A DNA stretch of 64,000 nucleotides, taken from contig NZ_JAMOZL010000001.1 of the NCBI RefSeq assembly GCF_023667495.1, positions 62,001-126,000 of the forward strand, read 5' to 3'. Made by a program: the position numbers and the translations under genes. Each line of letters opens with the position of its first letter. Within the stretch, counting starts at the first letter, position 1. Below the pieces are notes generated by a model. The model worked only from the letters and a program-made list of their open reading frames with translations, had not been told where the DNA came from and did not search any database. This document shows positions 24,682 to 32,549 of this stretch, in pieces. The stretch is from Dyadobacter sp. MSC1_007. Its GTDB lineage: Bacteria; Bacteroidota; Bacteroidia; Cytophagales; Spirosomataceae.

Positions 24682-24979
24682 AGTCTTTGGGTGATTTTTA
24701 CGCTTTCTACTTTTTTCTTGAGAACAAAGAAATCAGTCCAGCGATTCACAATGTCTTCTGCGTACAACTCGATAACTTTTTTAGCTTCCTTTAACTGCTG
24801 CGCAGGCAGTTGGTCTTTACCCCCGGATTTTCGAACATTTACCCGTTTCAGTTCTCCTTTATCGAAAAATATTTCAAAAATACTTTCACAGCCATTATAC
24901 GAAACGTGCACGTGAATGGGTAGATGTTCATTGGAATAAAATAAAATATCATTCCAAAGTATTCCAGAATTTTAGGCAT
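24678..24979 (-). pseudogene. DUF4160 gene with a one-base frameshift near the start
   Basis: Reading from ATG 24979 gives MPKILEYFGMIFYF, the normal start of DUF4160 proteins, then drops out of frame. The next frame over continues YSNEHLPIHVHVSYNG and on to the stop at 24678 (77 residues after a GTG at 24911). Joining the two needs one extra T in the TTTTATTTTATT tract at about 24935-24948. So the gene is either broken by a single-base deletion, misread in sequencing, or expressed by slippage on the T/A-rich tract. The rest of the domain is intact. Downstream DUF2442 is coupled to it. Confidence 0.8.
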
Positions 24980-25020
24980 AGTCTGCGTGATAGCGTATCC
25001 CAAAACTAGGAAAAAGATTG

Positions 25021-25073
25021 CAAAAAATAAGGGCAGGATATGTTCGGCGAATAGAGGCCTGCATATCCTGCCC
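25021..25073 (-). terminator. Rho-independent terminator after galM
   Basis: Perfect 12-base arms gggcaggatatg (25031-25042) and catatcctgccc (25062-25073), 19-base loop; on the minus strand the stem is followed by ttattttttg. It closes the dehydrogenase-galK-galM operon. Confidence 0.85.
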
Positions 25074-25097
25074 GCTAAGAGCGTGCAATTATTTCCG

Positions 25098-26240
25098 TTA
25101 CTTCGCTGAGAAGCGGTACTTCGTTGTCGTCTTGTAAGTCTCTCCCGGGTTCAAAGTCGTGGTCGGGAATTGTGGCTGATTTGGAGAATCAGGGTAATGC
25201 TCGGTTTCGAGGCAAAGTCCGAAACGTTTTGAATAGGTTGCGCCTTTGCCTGTCAGTTTACCATCCAGGAAGTTGCCAGTGTAGAATTGAACAGCCGGTT
25301 CGGTGGTGAAAACCTCCATAAATCTGCCGCTTTCAGGATCTTTAACCGTTGCAAACAGCATTAACCCCGGCTCGGAGCGCTTGATCACCCAGCAATGGTC
25401 ATAACCGCCGCCGTTTTTGATCTGCTCGTCTTCTGTTTTATCAATTCCGGCAGCGATTTTTGTCGGTTTACGAAAATCGAAAGGAGTTCCTTCCACTGCA
25501 CGCAGCCTTCCTGTTGGGATCAAAGTAGTGTCGACAGGCACGATGCTGTCCGAAACGATAGATACTTCGTGATCGAGAATATCCCTTTTCAAGCCGGTAA
25601 GGTTGAAATACGAGTGGTTCGTGAGGTTAACGACTGTTGGCTTGTCGGTCGTGGCGGTATAATCAATCGTCAGCGCATTGTCGTTGTCGAGCGTGTATAT
25701 CACTTTCACAGTCAGGTTTCCGGGATAGCCTTCTTCCATATCCTTGCTGGTGTATTCCAGTTGAAGGCCGACGATTGAGTCCTGTTTGATCTCAGTAGCT
25801 TTCCAGATCACCTTGTCGAACCCTTTTGTGCCGCCGTGCAATGCATTAGGGCCATTATTGATCGCCAGACTGTATTCTTGCCCATTCAATTTAAACTTAC
25901 CCTTGGCAATGCGGTTGCCATATCGCCCAACCAGCGCACCAAAGAACGGATGGCCTTTCAGATAAGGCGGCAGCGAGTCGAAACCGAGCACTACATCCGC
26001 CCATTCACCTTTTTTATCCGGCGCTGTAAGTTTGGTGATAATGCCGCCATAGTTGGTAATGTTGACGGTCATGCCATTGGCGTTGGTCAGTGTGTAAAGG
26101 TCCGCCTTCTGGCCGTCGGGAAGTTCGCCGAATGTCTCTTTGGAAATGGTGCTGATCATTTTTTCTTCATTCTTGGTTTTTGAGCAACTGAAAAGGAACA
26201 GTCCGGTCAGCGCAGTGAGTAAAAAAGGTATTCTTCTCAT
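25098..26240 (-). CDS. galM: Aldose 1-epimerase (galactose mutarotase), lipoprotein
   Basis: A 380-residue mutarotase interconverting alpha and beta anomers of galactose or glucose. LFLFSCSKTKN is a lipobox, so it is anchored in the envelope rather than cytoplasmic. Catalytic parts: NNGPNALHGGTKGFD, the His in NLTNHSYFNLTG and the base Glu in LCLETEHYPDSPNQP. ATG 26240 is preferred over a TTG two codons upstream. Last gene of an operon with galK 42 bases upstream. Confidence 0.95.
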   Translation of the reverse strand: MRRIPFLLTALTGLFLFSCSKTKNEEKMISTISKETFGELPDGQKADLYTLTNANGMTVNITNYGGIITKLTAPDKKGEWADVVLGFDSLPPYLKGHPFFGALVGRYGNRIAKGKFKLNGQEYSLAINNGPNALHGGTKGFDKVIWKATEIKQDSIVGLQLEYTSKDMEEGYPGNLTVKVIYTLDNDNALTIDYTATTDKPTVVNLTNHSYFNLTGLKRDILDHEVSIVSDSIVPVDTTLIPTGRLRAVEGTPFDFRKPTKIAAGIDKTEDEQIKNGGGYDHCWVIKRSEPGLMLFATVKDPESGRFMEVFTTEPAVQFYTGNFLDGKLTGKGATYSKRFGLCLETEHYPDSPNQPQFPTTTLNPGETYKTTTKYRFSAK

Positions 26241-26282
26241 AGTCAAAGGTTAAGAGTTTGTTTAAATGTCAGAGTTAAGGTT

Positions 26283-27476
26283 TTAAGCTAAAATTTCTCC
26301 GGTGCCGTCGGTGATTTTTACCTTATAGCAGGGGAGGTCTATCGCGTATTTTTCAAGATATGCTTTCTTCATTTTCTCTTCAAATGCATCAACCGCTTCC
26401 TTTTTAACCAGATTGATCGTGCAGCCACCGAACCCGCCGCCCATCATACGCGCACCCAGCACGGAAGGATCGTTCAGGGTTTGGTCTACCAGAAAATCCA
26501 GCTCCGGACAGCTTACTTCATATTCATGCTGCAAACCGAAATGCGTATCGTACATTTTCTTACCAAAATCGGGAAGATTACCTTGCACCAGCAGGTTGCA
26601 GGCATCCTGGACGCGTTGTATTTCTTCTGTAATAAACTTGCAACGCCGATAAACCGCATCACCCAACTCTTCCTTATGCGCTTCTACCAGCGCCGGAGAG
26701 GCGTCGCGGAGGCTAAGGACATTAGGATCATATTTTTGCAGGATGGATGTGCCCTTTTCGCATTCCAACCGCCGTGTATTGTATTCCGAGCTCGCCAGAG
26801 AGTGTTTTACGCTGGTATCGCAAAGAACGATGAGATAATCGTCCATCGGGAAAGGAAAGTATTCGTATTCCAACGAACGGCAGTCGAGCCGGATCACCGA
26901 TTCTTCTTTGCCGAACGCCGAAGCAAACTGGTCCATAATCCCGCATTGAACGCCCACATATTCATTTTCAGCTTTTTGGGACATTTTCACAATGCCGAAA
27001 CGGTCGAGGTTCAACCCGTACATTTCATTCAAAGCAAACAGTAAACAACATTCCAATGCAGCGGAAGACGACAATCCAGCGCCCACAGGCACATTCCCAC
27101 CGAATGCAGTCTGGAAACCGCCAATGTTCAGCCCTTTTTTCTGTATTTGTTCAACAATTCCTAACTGGTAATGCGCCCAGGATTGAGCAGGTTTGGAAAG
27201 ATCATCGAGTGAAAACGAATAGGTCTGGTCGAGATCGGCCGCATATAAAACCACCTGATCGTCTTCCCGGGGCGCTATTACGAAATAAACGGCCTTGTCG
27301 ACGCTTGCAGGTAGCACAAAGCCATTGTTGTAATCAGTATGTTCGCCGATGAGGTTGATCCGTCCGGGCGACCGGAAAGTCCTTATTCCATCATTATTCC
27401 CAAATTTTGAAAAGTATTTTTCCCTGATTGATGCTGCAATATCTGCTTCTGTTACTAACATTTCGGTTTGGATCAT
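26283..27476 (-). CDS. galK: Galactokinase
   Basis: A 397-residue GHMP kinase that phosphorylates galactose at C1. The galactokinase signature GRINLIGEHTDYNNGFVLP is complete, the ATP-binding GAGLSSSAALE is present, and the third motif reads GARMMGGGFGGCTINL. Full length. Three bases separate its ATG from the stop of the dehydrogenase, so translation is probably coupled. Cytoplasmic. Confidence 0.97.
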   Translation of the reverse strand: MIQTEMLVTEADIAASIREKYFSKFGNNDGIRTFRSPGRINLIGEHTDYNNGFVLPASVDKAVYFVIAPREDDQVVLYAADLDQTYSFSLDDLSKPAQSWAHYQLGIVEQIQKKGLNIGGFQTAFGGNVPVGAGLSSSAALECCLLFALNEMYGLNLDRFGIVKMSQKAENEYVGVQCGIMDQFASAFGKEESVIRLDCRSLEYEYFPFPMDDYLIVLCDTSVKHSLASSEYNTRRLECEKGTSILQKYDPNVLSLRDASPALVEAHKEELGDAVYRRCKFITEEIQRVQDACNLLVQGNLPDFGKKMYDTHFGLQHEYEVSCPELDFLVDQTLNDPSVLGARMMGGGFGGCTINLVKKEAVDAFEEKMKKAYLEKYAIDLPCYKVKITDGTGEILA

Positions 27477-27479
27477 CGA

Positions 27480-28421
27480 TTAATATCCTTTAACAAGGTT
27501 CACTTCATTGGCAATATTGCCGCCGTTTTCAATGGCAAAAATGTTGTTGAGAAACAAATCTACTTTGCCCATATGCTCATTTTTATGTCCGCCGCCTGTG
27601 TGCTGCGTCAGAACCACGTTATCCATTTTCCAGAGCGGGCTTTCGGTCGGGAGCGGCTCGATTTCGGTGACGTCGAGTACTGCGCCATCTAGCTTTCCAG
27701 AGTTTAGGGTTTCTATCAATGCATTTTCATCAGTAGTACTCCCCCTTCCTACGCTCGCATACACGCTTCCTGATTTCATCGCAGCAAAAAACGCGCTATC
27801 AACAAAGTGCTGTGCTGTGCCCGGCAATGTATTGATGACGAGATCGGCATGCGGCAGTTCATTAAACAGGTCTTCCCGGCTGCGCAGGTCCGCTTCCTGC
27901 GAAGTTCGCGCCATCAGGTGCGTTGAGCAGCCGAGGCCTTTCAATATCGCATTAACCGACAGGCCGATCGTCCCCGCGCCGAGTACGACAACATTTTGCT
28001 TGTACAATATCTTTAACTCCGCGCGAAGCGGTGCGCCTATCCATTCAGATTTTTGTTTCAGCAATGTCAGCTTGTCGAGGCCGCGATACAATGCCAGCAC
28101 GCCACCCACAATGGATTCAGCGCAGGGCCGGGCAAACCAGTCACCCATATTCGCTGTTTTTACATGGTCGGGAATAGCCACGGAAGCATATTGATCGAAA
28201 CCGGCGGAATCCAGCTGCCAGAATTTGAGATTTGCCGGGAATTGCTCGAACCATACGACGGGCGGATTGCCGAGAATATATTCAGCATCTGCAAACCATG
28301 TTTTCAGTTCATGATCACTGGCTGCTTCTGTCCGAAAATGGATCTGATGTTGGGGATATAGCGCATTACCCAGCTTGTCATTGAGCGACCCGTCGAGTAA
28401 GGAATGGCAGTATATGATCAT
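27480..28421 (-). CDS. D-2-hydroxyacid dehydrogenase
   Basis: A 313-residue NAD-dependent dehydrogenase. Nucleotide-binding VVVLGAGTIG (GxGxxG) lies near residue 145, and the catalytic Arg/Glu/His triad can be placed at SVGRGSTTDE, DVTEIEPLP and LTQHTGG. The substrate is not evident (glyoxylate/hydroxypyruvate-like relatives exist). First gene of the operon with galK and galM, so a role in sugar-acid handling is possible. Confidence 0.88.
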   Translation of the reverse strand: MIIYCHSLLDGSLNDKLGNALYPQHQIHFRTEAASDHELKTWFADAEYILGNPPVVWFEQFPANLKFWQLDSAGFDQYASVAIPDHVKTANMGDWFARPCAESIVGGVLALYRGLDKLTLLKQKSEWIGAPLRAELKILYKQNVVVLGAGTIGLSVNAILKGLGCSTHLMARTSQEADLRSREDLFNELPHADLVINTLPGTAQHFVDSAFFAAMKSGSVYASVGRGSTTDENALIETLNSGKLDGAVLDVTEIEPLPTESPLWKMDNVVLTQHTGGGHKNEHMGKVDLFLNNIFAIENGGNIANEVNLVKGY

Positions 28422-28524
28422 GGAGTGTTTTTTGTTTTAAAGGAGCAAGGTAAAGCGATTTACCTGTATTATTCTCTCCTGCTTTGTTTTTAAAACCTTT
28501 CAAAAATGACTAACGAGGGCCTTT

Positions 28525-29040
28525 TTAGATTTTAGCCAGGATCTTTTTAGCCCGGGACCTGAACGCAGGCTTTTCATAATCCATCGATTCCTCAATGATG
28601 ACCCGGAGCTCTTTTCGGATTTCGGGATATACTGCCGCCAGATTAAAGAGTGACGTTAAACTGAACACCCGGATGGCGATCGGTATCGACCTGTTTTGGA
28701 TCAATGTAAAACAGGCATCCATTAACTCACCGTGGAATTCATCCGGAATAGTAACATTTTGAAGAATACGCGCGCTGTTGCGGACTACCGCGTCATGTAC
28801 ATCGGTCCGTTTGAGCTGGCTTACAAGTACACCTATATATGGTGCGATCAGCGCCGTATTGCTGGAAGACGCGATGCTCACACTATATGCAGCGCGCTGC
28901 GCCAGCCGGTAATGGTCTGCCAGAAAGCAATGCATGAGTTCTTTAAAATTCGCTGCCGACAGAGCTGCATGCGCTGCTATAACGGAGGCTTTGTATTTGG
29001 AGAACTTCGGATCTGCAAGTAATTCATCCCTGATATTCAT
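28525..29040 (-). CDS. Helical-repeat (HEAT-like) protein of unknown function
   Basis: A 171-residue, all-helical, soluble protein. Pairs of helices such as FKELMHCFLADHYRLAQRAA, APYIGVLVSQLKRTDVHDAV and IAIRVFSLTSLFNLAAVYPE resemble HEAT/armadillo repeats and suggest a protein-binding scaffold. No catalytic motif, signal or membrane segment. Same strand as fumC upstream and the dehydrogenase downstream, but with gaps of 77 and 103 bases. Confidence 0.7.
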   Translation of the reverse strand: MNIRDELLADPKFSKYKASVIAAHAALSAANFKELMHCFLADHYRLAQRAAYSVSIASSSNTALIAPYIGVLVSQLKRTDVHDAVVRNSARILQNVTIPDEFHGELMDACFTLIQNRSIPIAIRVFSLTSLFNLAAVYPEIRKELRVIIEESMDYEKPAFRSRAKKILAKI

Positions 29041-29061
29041 TTCGGAAAATGGCTAAAAGCA

Positions 29062-29088
29062 AATGCTCCACCGGTTAAGCGGAGCATT
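29062..29088 (-). terminator. Hairpin after fumC
   Basis: Arms aatgctcc (29062-29069) and ggagcatt (29081-29088), 11-base loop; the minus strand continues tgctttta, a weak U-tract. Confidence 0.45.
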
Positions 29089-29117
29089 CACATATGCTAT
29101 ATCGATTCCCGGACCAA

Positions 29118-30518
29118 CTATTTGTTGTCACCCACCATATCTTCGGGCTTCACCCATGCATCGAACTCTTCGGGCGTAAGGTAACCCAGTGCCACGGCCG
29201 TTTCTTTTAGTGTAGAACCATTTTTATGTGCCGTTTGTGCAATTTCAGCGGCTTTGTAATAACCGATTTTGGTATTAAGCGCCGTCACCAGCATCAATGA
29301 GTTGTTGACGTGCTTTTTGATGTTTTCATGCAAAGGCTCGATACCTACCGCGCAATTGTCGTTGAATGACACGCAGACATCACCGATCAACCTTGCCGAA
29401 TGCAGGAAGTTATATGCCATCAGCGGTTTAAAAACGTTCAGCTCGAAGTGACCATTTGATCCGCCGATGCTGATCGCCACATCATTGCCCATTACCTGAG
29501 CAGCTACCATCGTCATCGCTTCGCATTGTGTAGGGTTTACTTTTCCTGGCATAATGGAGCTTCCGGGCTCATTGTCAGGAATATGGATCTCGCCAATCCC
29601 CGAGCGCGGGCCCGACGACAACATGCGAATGTCATTACCTATTTTCATCAGGCTCACCGCCACAGTTTTCAGTGCACCGTGAGCTTCCACGATCGCGTCG
29701 TGTGCTGCCAGGGCTTCGAATTTATTCTCGGCAGTGATAAATGGCAGGCCGGTTAGTGTTGCAATGTGCTTCGCTACGTTTTCTGAATATCCGGGAGGTG
29801 TGTTAATGCCGGTACCCACAGCCGTTCCGCCCAATGCGAGTTCGGAAAGATGGGCAAGGGAGTTGTTAATGGCTTTCAAGCCATGGTCAAGCTGGGACGC
29901 ATATCCTGAAAACTCCTGGCCTAATGTAAGCGGAGTAGCATCCATAAAGTGCGTGCGACCGATTTTTACCACATTCCGGAATGCTTCGGATTTGGCTCTC
30001 AATGTATCGCGCAGCTTGGTAATGCCCGGGATCGTAACGTCCACAAGGATTTTGTAAGCTGCAATGTGCATCGCCGTCGGATAAGTATCGTTGGATGACT
30101 GCGATTTGTTGACATCATCATTCGGGTGCAGGAATTTCGATTTGTCGGCCAGGTCACCGCCTTGCAACACGTGTCCGCGGTAAGCGATCACCTCGTTACA
30201 GTTCATGTTCGACTGCGTTCCTGAGCCTGTTTGCCATACCACGAGCGGGAACTGGTCGTCGAGCGAGCCGGTCAGCACCTCGTCACACACCCGGCCGATC
30301 AGGTCGCTTTTTTCCTGGGGAAGGACGCCTGCTTCATAATTAGTGATCGCCGCTGCTTTTTTCAGGTATGCGAATGCCTTGATAATTTCCTTCGGCATTT
30401 TATTGATATCCTGGGCAATCGGGAAGTTCTGGATCGAGCGTTGCGTCTGGGCGCCCCAGTACACATGGGCCGGAACCTGTACTTCGCCCATGGTGTCTTT
30501 TTCTATGCGGTATTCCAT
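29118..30518 (-). CDS. fumC: Fumarate hydratase, class II
   Basis: A 466-residue fumarase of the TCA cycle, no iron-sulfur cluster. Signature [16 protein letters not shown] carries the catalytic Ser loop; [16 protein letters not shown] and [16 protein letters not shown] are the substrate regions. ATG 30518 ([11 protein letters not shown]) gives the usual length; upstream codons in the same frame lie in the promoter region shared with the divergent NagB-like gene and show no family likeness. Confidence 0.97.
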   Translation of the reverse strand: MEYRIEKDTMGEVQVPAHVYWGAQTQRSIQNFPIAQDINKMPKEIIKAFAYLKKAAAITNYEAGVLPQEKSDLIGRVCDEVLTGSLDDQFPLVVWQTGSGTQSNMNCNEVIAYRGHVLQGGDLADKSKFLHPNDDVNKSQSSNDTYPTAMHIAAYKILVDVTIPGITKLRDTLRAKSEAFRNVVKIGRTHFMDATPLTLGQEFSGYASQLDHGLKAINNSLAHLSELALGGTAVGTGINTPPGYSENVAKHIATLTGLPFITAENKFEALAAHDAIVEAHGALKTVAVSLMKIGNDIRMLSSGPRSGIGEIHIPDNEPGSSIMPGKVNPTQCEAMTMVAAQVMGNDVAISIGGSNGHFELNVFKPLMAYNFLHSARLIGDVCVSFNDNCAVGIEPLHENIKKHVNNSLMLVTALNTKIGYYKAAEIAQTAHKNGSTLKETAVALGYLTPEEFDAWVKPEDMVGDNK

Positions 30519-30674
30519 TTTTGGTAGAATGATAATGTAAAATGAACAATGCGGATTATGCGGTAAAGTTAGGATCGGACTTGCAGTTTTCGGTGTTTTT
30601 TGAGGACAAATGTTTACTCCCCTGAAAAGAATGTTTAGATTGGCGCGCTCACTTCCTAAACACCACTTGCCATT

Positions 30675-31406
30675 ATGACTCCGAAAATCAGCACTTACCC
30701 GGATTATAGCACGATGAGTATTGCCGCCGCGGAACGTGTCATCACATTGCTCAACCACAAACCGGATGCAATCCTGTGTTTTCCTTCGGGAAGTACGCCG
30801 CTCGGTATGTTCCAGGCGCTTGTAGCCGCTAACCAGGCCGGAAAGGTCGATTTCTCTAAATGCATATTCGTTGGACTCGATGAATGGGTGGGGCTGGGGG
30901 CTGGTGATGACGGCAGCTGCCGCGACCTGCTGGATCGCGACTTTCTGAAACCAATTGGCTTACGCGACAACCAGATCGTTTTTTTCGACGGGAAGGCCAT
31001 CGATCCCCAAGCGGAATGCGACCGCATTAATCATATTGTGGAGGGATTAGGCGGACTTGACCTAATCGTGTTGGGAGTAGGTATGAACGGACATCTTGCA
31101 TTGAATGAGCCTGGGACTCCGTGGGATACCTATGCCCATATTTCGGAGTTGGACCCGGTCACAAAAGAAGTTGGACAAAAGTATTTCAATCAACCCACCA
31201 CATTGACTCAGGGTATCACCGTTGGTATCAGGCATATTCTTGAATCCAAAACAGCTATTTTACTGGCATCCGGCAAATCCAAAGCGCCGGTTATCCAAAG
31301 AGCGCTGGCCTTCCCCGTTTCAAAGGATTTTCCAGCAACCGTCCTGCAAAATCATTTGAATGCAGAAATTATCCTGGATGCGGAAGCAGCGGAATTGATT
31401 GCTTGA
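30675..31406 (+). CDS. NagB/6-phosphogluconolactonase-family sugar-phosphate isomerase
   Basis: A 243-residue protein of the GlcN6P deaminase/RpiA-like fold. [15 protein letters not shown] is the phosphate loop, VGLDEWVGL corresponds to the NagB MDEYVGL catalytic Asp region, and [19 protein letters not shown] carries the His/Asn/Glu set of NagB. It is therefore nearer to NagB than to Pgl. NagB turns glucosamine-6-phosphate into fructose-6-phosphate and ammonia. No amino-sugar genes are adjacent, so the exact substrate is open. Confidence 0.8.
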   Translation: MTPKISTYPDYSTMSIAAAERVITLLNHKPDAILCFPSGSTPLGMFQALVAANQAGKVDFSKCIFVGLDEWVGLGAGDDGSCRDLLDRDFLKPIGLRDNQIVFFDGKAIDPQAECDRINHIVEGLGGLDLIVLGVGMNGHLALNEPGTPWDTYAHISELDPVTKEVGQKYFNQPTTLTQGITVGIRHILESKTAILLASGKSKAPVIQRALAFPVSKDFPATVLQNHLNAEIILDAEAAELIA

Positions 31407-31434
31407 AATCAATAAATTCAGCTAAATTTATATT

Positions 31435-31445
31435 GTATTTAATAC
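31435..31445. promoter_or_regulatory. Palindrome ahead of the RelE/ParE-type pair
   Basis: Perfect 11-base palindrome gtatttaatac ending three bases before the antitoxin ATG, downstream of a near -7 box TAAATTTA (31423-31430). Probable autoregulatory site (inference). Confidence 0.4.
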
Positions 31446-31448
31446 TTA

Positions 31449-31703
31449 ATGTCAAAGCATATGGCGGCCTCATTGAAAGACAAACAGAGAATGCTTCTGG
31501 ACGTTTCTGTAACACCCGTGCAGAAGGATGCATTGTTAACAATCCTGAAAGCGCTTGAAATTGAAGTCGAGGAGCGGCAGTTATCCGAGGACGAAGAGGA
31601 TGAAGCATTTGGGATAGCTATGATGGAGGGTATTAAGGAAGGGATTGCCGATGATACTCAAAGAAAAGAATTCGAATCGTTCCTTTTTGGTAAGGGACTA
31701 TGA
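31449..31703 (+). CDS. Antitoxin-like small acidic protein
   Basis: An 84-residue protein: an N-terminal part with LLDVSVTPVQKDALLTILKAL and a very acidic middle EVEERQLSEDEEDEAFGIAM. Size, charge and the ATGA overlap (31700-31703) with a RelE/ParE-like gene mark it as the antitoxin of a type II pair. No known DNA-binding fold is recognisable to me. Confidence 0.75.
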   Translation: MSKHMAASLKDKQRMLLDVSVTPVQKDALLTILKALEIEVEERQLSEDEEDEAFGIAMMEGIKEGIADDTQRKEFESFLFGKGL

Positions 31704-31963
31704 AATATCAGTACGCTAATTCATTTATCAAAGACTCCCAAAGATTACCTGAGAGCGTCAGATCGCACATCGGAAAACTGGTGCAGGATATTCAGGCGGC
31801 CAACCACTTTCAAGAAATACAGCATGTGAAGAAAATGAAAGGTGCTCCTAATGCATACAGGATTAGAATAGGTGATTACCGGGTCGGAATTTTTCTGTTA
31901 GAAGGAGAGGTGGTTTTTACAAGAGTTCTGCACAGAAGGGAGATATACAGGTATTTTCCTTAA
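31700..31963 (+). CDS. RelE/ParE-family toxin
   Basis: An 87-residue protein with the RelE/ParE pattern: YANSFIKDSQRLPESVRSHIGKL (helical N-terminus, split YANSFIKDSQRL / PESVRSHIGKL), VKKMKGAPNAYRIRIGDYRVGI (the core strands, with YRIRIGDYRVGIF) and a basic C-terminal VLHRREIYRYFP. Members cut mRNA at the ribosome or block gyrase; which applies cannot be said. Confidence 0.88.
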   Translation: MKYQYANSFIKDSQRLPESVRSHIGKLVQDIQAANHFQEIQHVKKMKGAPNAYRIRIGDYRVGIFLLEGEVVFTRVLHRREIYRYFP

Positions 31964-32098
31964 AAATCACCCCGTTAAATTTTACTTTTACCAACGCCTG
32001 ATTGCTGCCAAAAAAGATATTTTATCGCATTGCTACTCGAATATCGTTTCGCTTCACTTAAATCGATACTCGACTTCCAGGTCAACTATTTTTCATTT

Positions 32099-32106
32099 TA
32101 AATTTG
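32099..32106 (+). promoter_or_regulatory. -7 box candidate for the metE transcript
   Basis: Exact TAnnTTTG (TAAATTTG), about 45 bases upstream of the riboswitch. A -33 box was not recognised. Confidence 0.4.
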
Positions 32107-32139
32107 AAACGTTCTTTGTGAACACCCGTCAATCGGGAT

Positions 32140-32362
32140 AATGGTTTTTGCCTTTGGTGCCCTCAGCCAAAGTATAGCAAAATAAAAAGGAACCGTGTGC
32201 AAATCACGGGCAGTCGTGCTACTGTAAGTGTCGGCTCTGAACAGCAGAGCGGATTTTTACCCTCGCGTCCCATTGTTGCAGGCTCTTCCCCGGGGTGGGC
32301 CAGGTCGACGAGAAGGGCGGTAAAAATGACACAAGCCAGGAGACTTGCCATTACCCTCAATG
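32140..32362 (+). ncRNA. Cobalamin (B12) riboswitch
   Basis: Core parts in the right order: aaaaaggaaccgtgtgcaaa followed by tcacgggcag and gtgctactgtaagtgtc (the GGUGCAAAUC...GGC and ACUGUAAG elements) and the B12 box aagccaggagacttgcca (32333-32350). Edges are approximate. It lies on the metE strand 190 bases upstream of the gene. In known cases adenosyl- or methylcobalamin shuts off metE when the B12-dependent MetH can do the job, and metH is indeed present at 44874. Confidence 0.95.
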
Positions 32363-32511
32363 GTTACTCCCTCACGGATGGGGAGCAGTCAAGTATTGAT
32401 TTACCTCATATTATTCCAGCATTGTGCACCTGTGACTTTTCGCGGGTAAGGGATGTATCATGTACTGACGAAGGTTTAACAGCAGCCGCAAGTCAGGATG
32501 GGTGGGTGTTT

Positions 32512-32526
32512 TCACAGGGTTTTTAT
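32512..32526 (+). terminator. Possible terminator arm of the riboswitch expression platform
   Basis: tcacagg (32512-32518) can pair with cctgtga at 32429-32435 and is followed by gtttttatt just before the metE start. This would make a ligand-dependent terminator with a long loop. Inference only; other folds are possible. Confidence 0.3.
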
Positions 32527-32549
32527 TAACTCTTTAAACACAAAACGTT

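Larger units (their letters stand above)
31964..32549 (+). promoter_or_regulatory. metE leader region
   Basis: A 586-base stretch without a gene. It holds a -7 type box TAAATTTG at 32099-32106, the cobalamin riboswitch at about 32140-32362, and an expression-platform region 32363-32549 with two hairpins (ctccc/ggggag around 32365-32384, and cctgtga 32429-32435 pairing with tcacagg 32512-32518 followed by gtttttatt). The short open frames inside it are not credible genes. Confidence 0.75.

Noticed and set aside
27508..28194. A 228-codon open frame on the plus strand
   Set aside because: Fully antisense to the D-2-hydroxyacid dehydrogenase, low-complexity Ser/Pro-rich translation and no family likeness.
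30675..31406. 6-phosphogluconolactonase
   Set aside because: The GLDEWVGL and [11 protein letters not shown] wording agrees with NagB rather than Pgl, and no zwf or gnd gene is adjacent.
32197..32529. A 110-codon open frame ahead of metE
   Set aside because: It lies across the cobalamin riboswitch; the sequence is explained by RNA structure, and the translation has no likeness.
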